From Ruminococcaceae bacterium UBA3220 (GTDB taxonomy: Bacteria > Bacillota > Clostridia > Oscillospirales > Acutalibacteraceae), in the NCBI GenBank assembly GCA_002363095.1, contig DEWC01000089.1, positions 1-5,390 on the forward strand: a stretch of DNA of 5,390 nt, given 5' to 3'. The notes under the pieces are model-generated. The model worked only from the letters and a program-made list of their open reading frames with translations. It did not search any database and was not told the DNA's origin. This document shows positions 4,844-5,390 of this stretch, in pieces; within the stretch, counting starts at the first letter, position 1, and each line of letters opens with the position of its first letter. The position numbers and the translations under genes were made by a program.

Positions 4844-5113
4844 TTATTCTTCAATAATATCAGACGCTTTTAACTTTTCAACAAATTCTTTAACACATCT
4901 GTCAACTGTTTCGGCGGGTTCTTCGGGATACTCAGCCGCCATTTTTGAAATAAGGTCTTCCAACGAAATGTCCTCGGCAAGTTTTGAAAAGATGTCGGCG
5001 CCGACTTCATTCATTTTGATAAAACCGTTGAACTTGGTAAGTCCCTCGCCAACGGCGACCGCGACCTTTTGATCGGCAACATCATTGATAATAAATTTAT
5101 ACTTTAACTTCAT
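4844..5113 (-). CDS. Small PqqD-like protein (RiPP recognition element fold), orphan
   Basis: The 89-residue acidic protein matches the PqqD family pattern: an N-terminal beta hairpin region (about 4-33) with KFNGFIKMNEVGADIFSKL at 27-45, then a helical C-terminal half (about 50-87) with LEDLISKMAAEYP and a terminal FVEKLKASDIIE. The N-G-x-I-x-x-N-E-x-G-A core is the hallmark of the family. PqqD folds as a small winged helix that binds leader peptides and hands them to a radical SAM or other maturase in ribosomal-peptide pathways. Neither a maturase, a precursor peptide nor a transporter is visible here; the neighbours are fba (convergent) and upp (upstream, same strand). The biological role is therefore open. 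Start support is AAAGGTG at 5121-5127, 7 nt upstream, and a dedicated promoter. The size is normal for a complete stand-alone domain. Confidence 0.8.
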   Translation of the reverse strand: MKLKYKFIINDVADQKVAVAVGEGLTKFNGFIKMNEVGADIFSKLAEDISLEDLISKMAAEYPEEPAETVDRCVKEFVEKLKASDIIEE

Positions 5114-5142
5114 TTTTTTGCACCTTTCAAATTATTGTTGAT

Positions 5143-5171
5143 ATTGTATCACAGAAATCGAAAAAAATCAA
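5143..5171 (-). promoter_or_regulatory. Promoter of the pqqD-like gene
   Basis: On the minus strand TTGATT (5166-5171) and TACAAT (5143-5148) are separated by exactly 17 nt. Transcription would begin near 5136, about 23 nt before the ATG. The promoter lies wholly in the 76-nt gap after upp, so the small gene can be expressed independently, although no convincing terminator separates it from upp. Confidence 0.75.
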
Positions 5172-5189
5172 GACAGTATCATCGAAAAC

Positions 5190-5390
5190 TCATTTCGTAC
5201 CGAAAATTCGGTCTCCCGCATCACCGAGCCCTGGAATAATATAAGCGTGCTCATTAAGATGGTCATCCAGTCCGGCGCAGAATACCGGCACATCCGGGTG
5301 CGCTTCGGTAAATGCTTTTAGGCCTTCGGGAGCGGCAATAATACACATAAACTTAATCCTTTTCGGGTGATATTGCTTAATTTTTTCAAC
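5190..5390 (-). CDS. upp: Uracil phosphoribosyltransferase, C-terminal fragment (runs off right edge)
   Basis: The last 66 codons of a minus-strand gene are present. They include IKFMCIIAAPEGLKAF (12-27 of the fragment), HPDVPVFCAGLDDHLNEHAY (31-50) and the family's closing signature IIPGLGDAGDRIFGTK, which forms the uracil-binding end of UPRT. The enzyme makes UMP from uracil and PRPP in pyrimidine salvage. The family is about 209 residues, so roughly one third is visible; the PRPP-binding loop lies outside the window. The stop codon TGA occupies 5190-5192 and the reading frame is open to the edge. It lies 76 nt upstream of the pqqD-like gene on the same strand. Confidence 0.95.
   Translation of the reverse strand, partial: VEKIKQYHPKRIKFMCIIAAPEGLKAFTEAHPDVPVFCAGLDDHLNEHAYIIPGLGDAGDRIFGTK

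Noticed and set aside
4821..5072. An 83-codon plus-strand open frame opposite the pqqD-like gene
   Set aside because: The minus-strand gene has a family match, promoter and ribosome binding site. The plus-strand frame starts inside the fba terminator tail region and has none of these.
5199..5212. Inverted repeat ACCGAA / TTCGGT near the end of upp
   Set aside because: It lies inside conserved coding sequence (the DRIFGT codons), has no following T-run and cannot be told from coding constraint.

Overview
The window looks like an ordinary chromosomal segment of an AT-rich member of the Bacillota, most likely class Clostridia. The pointers are strong AGGAGG-type ribosome binding sites, sigma-A promoters with TTGACA/TATAAT boxes, a type III pantothenate kinase beside an ECF transporter S component, a zinc-binding (C+) S18, and pyruvate phosphate dikinase together with class II aldolase. 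No genus can be assigned. There are no tRNAs, rRNAs, insertion sequences, CRISPR arrays or phage genes, and no stretch longer than about 200 bases lacks a gene.

Layout. Bases 1-83 (minus) are the first 27 codons of pyruvate phosphate dikinase (ppdK), with its promoter and a run of phased A-tracts behind it. Bases 241-1704 (minus) hold a two-gene operon: coaX (type III pantothenate kinase), then an ECF S component that is probably the pantothenate importer, ended by a strong intrinsic terminator. Bases 1705-1897 are a compact divergent promoter region. To its right, on the plus strand, is the rpsF-ssb-rpsR operon (S6, single-stranded DNA-binding protein, S18), preceded by a structured leader that resembles the S6:S18 autoregulatory element and closed by a terminator at 2902-2931.

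Next on the plus strand come a stand-alone E2/CAT-fold acyltransferase-like protein (2972-3811) whose catalytic His and Asp are replaced, and class II fructose-bisphosphate aldolase (fba, 3904-4767) with its own promoter. A hairpin at 4788-4815 separates fba from a convergent minus-strand pair: a small orphan PqqD-like (RiPP recognition element fold) protein with its own promoter, and the last third of uracil phosphoribosyltransferase (upp) running off the right edge.

Functionally the window mixes housekeeping modules: pantothenate uptake and phosphorylation for CoA; S6/S18 synthesis coupled to SSB; glycolysis (fba, ppdK); and uracil salvage. The two entries without an obvious job are the catalytically altered E2-like protein and the orphan PqqD-like protein. 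I see no clear multi-gene novel system. The best leads are those two proteins and a TGTAAAAAA motif found five times, only in promoter regions.
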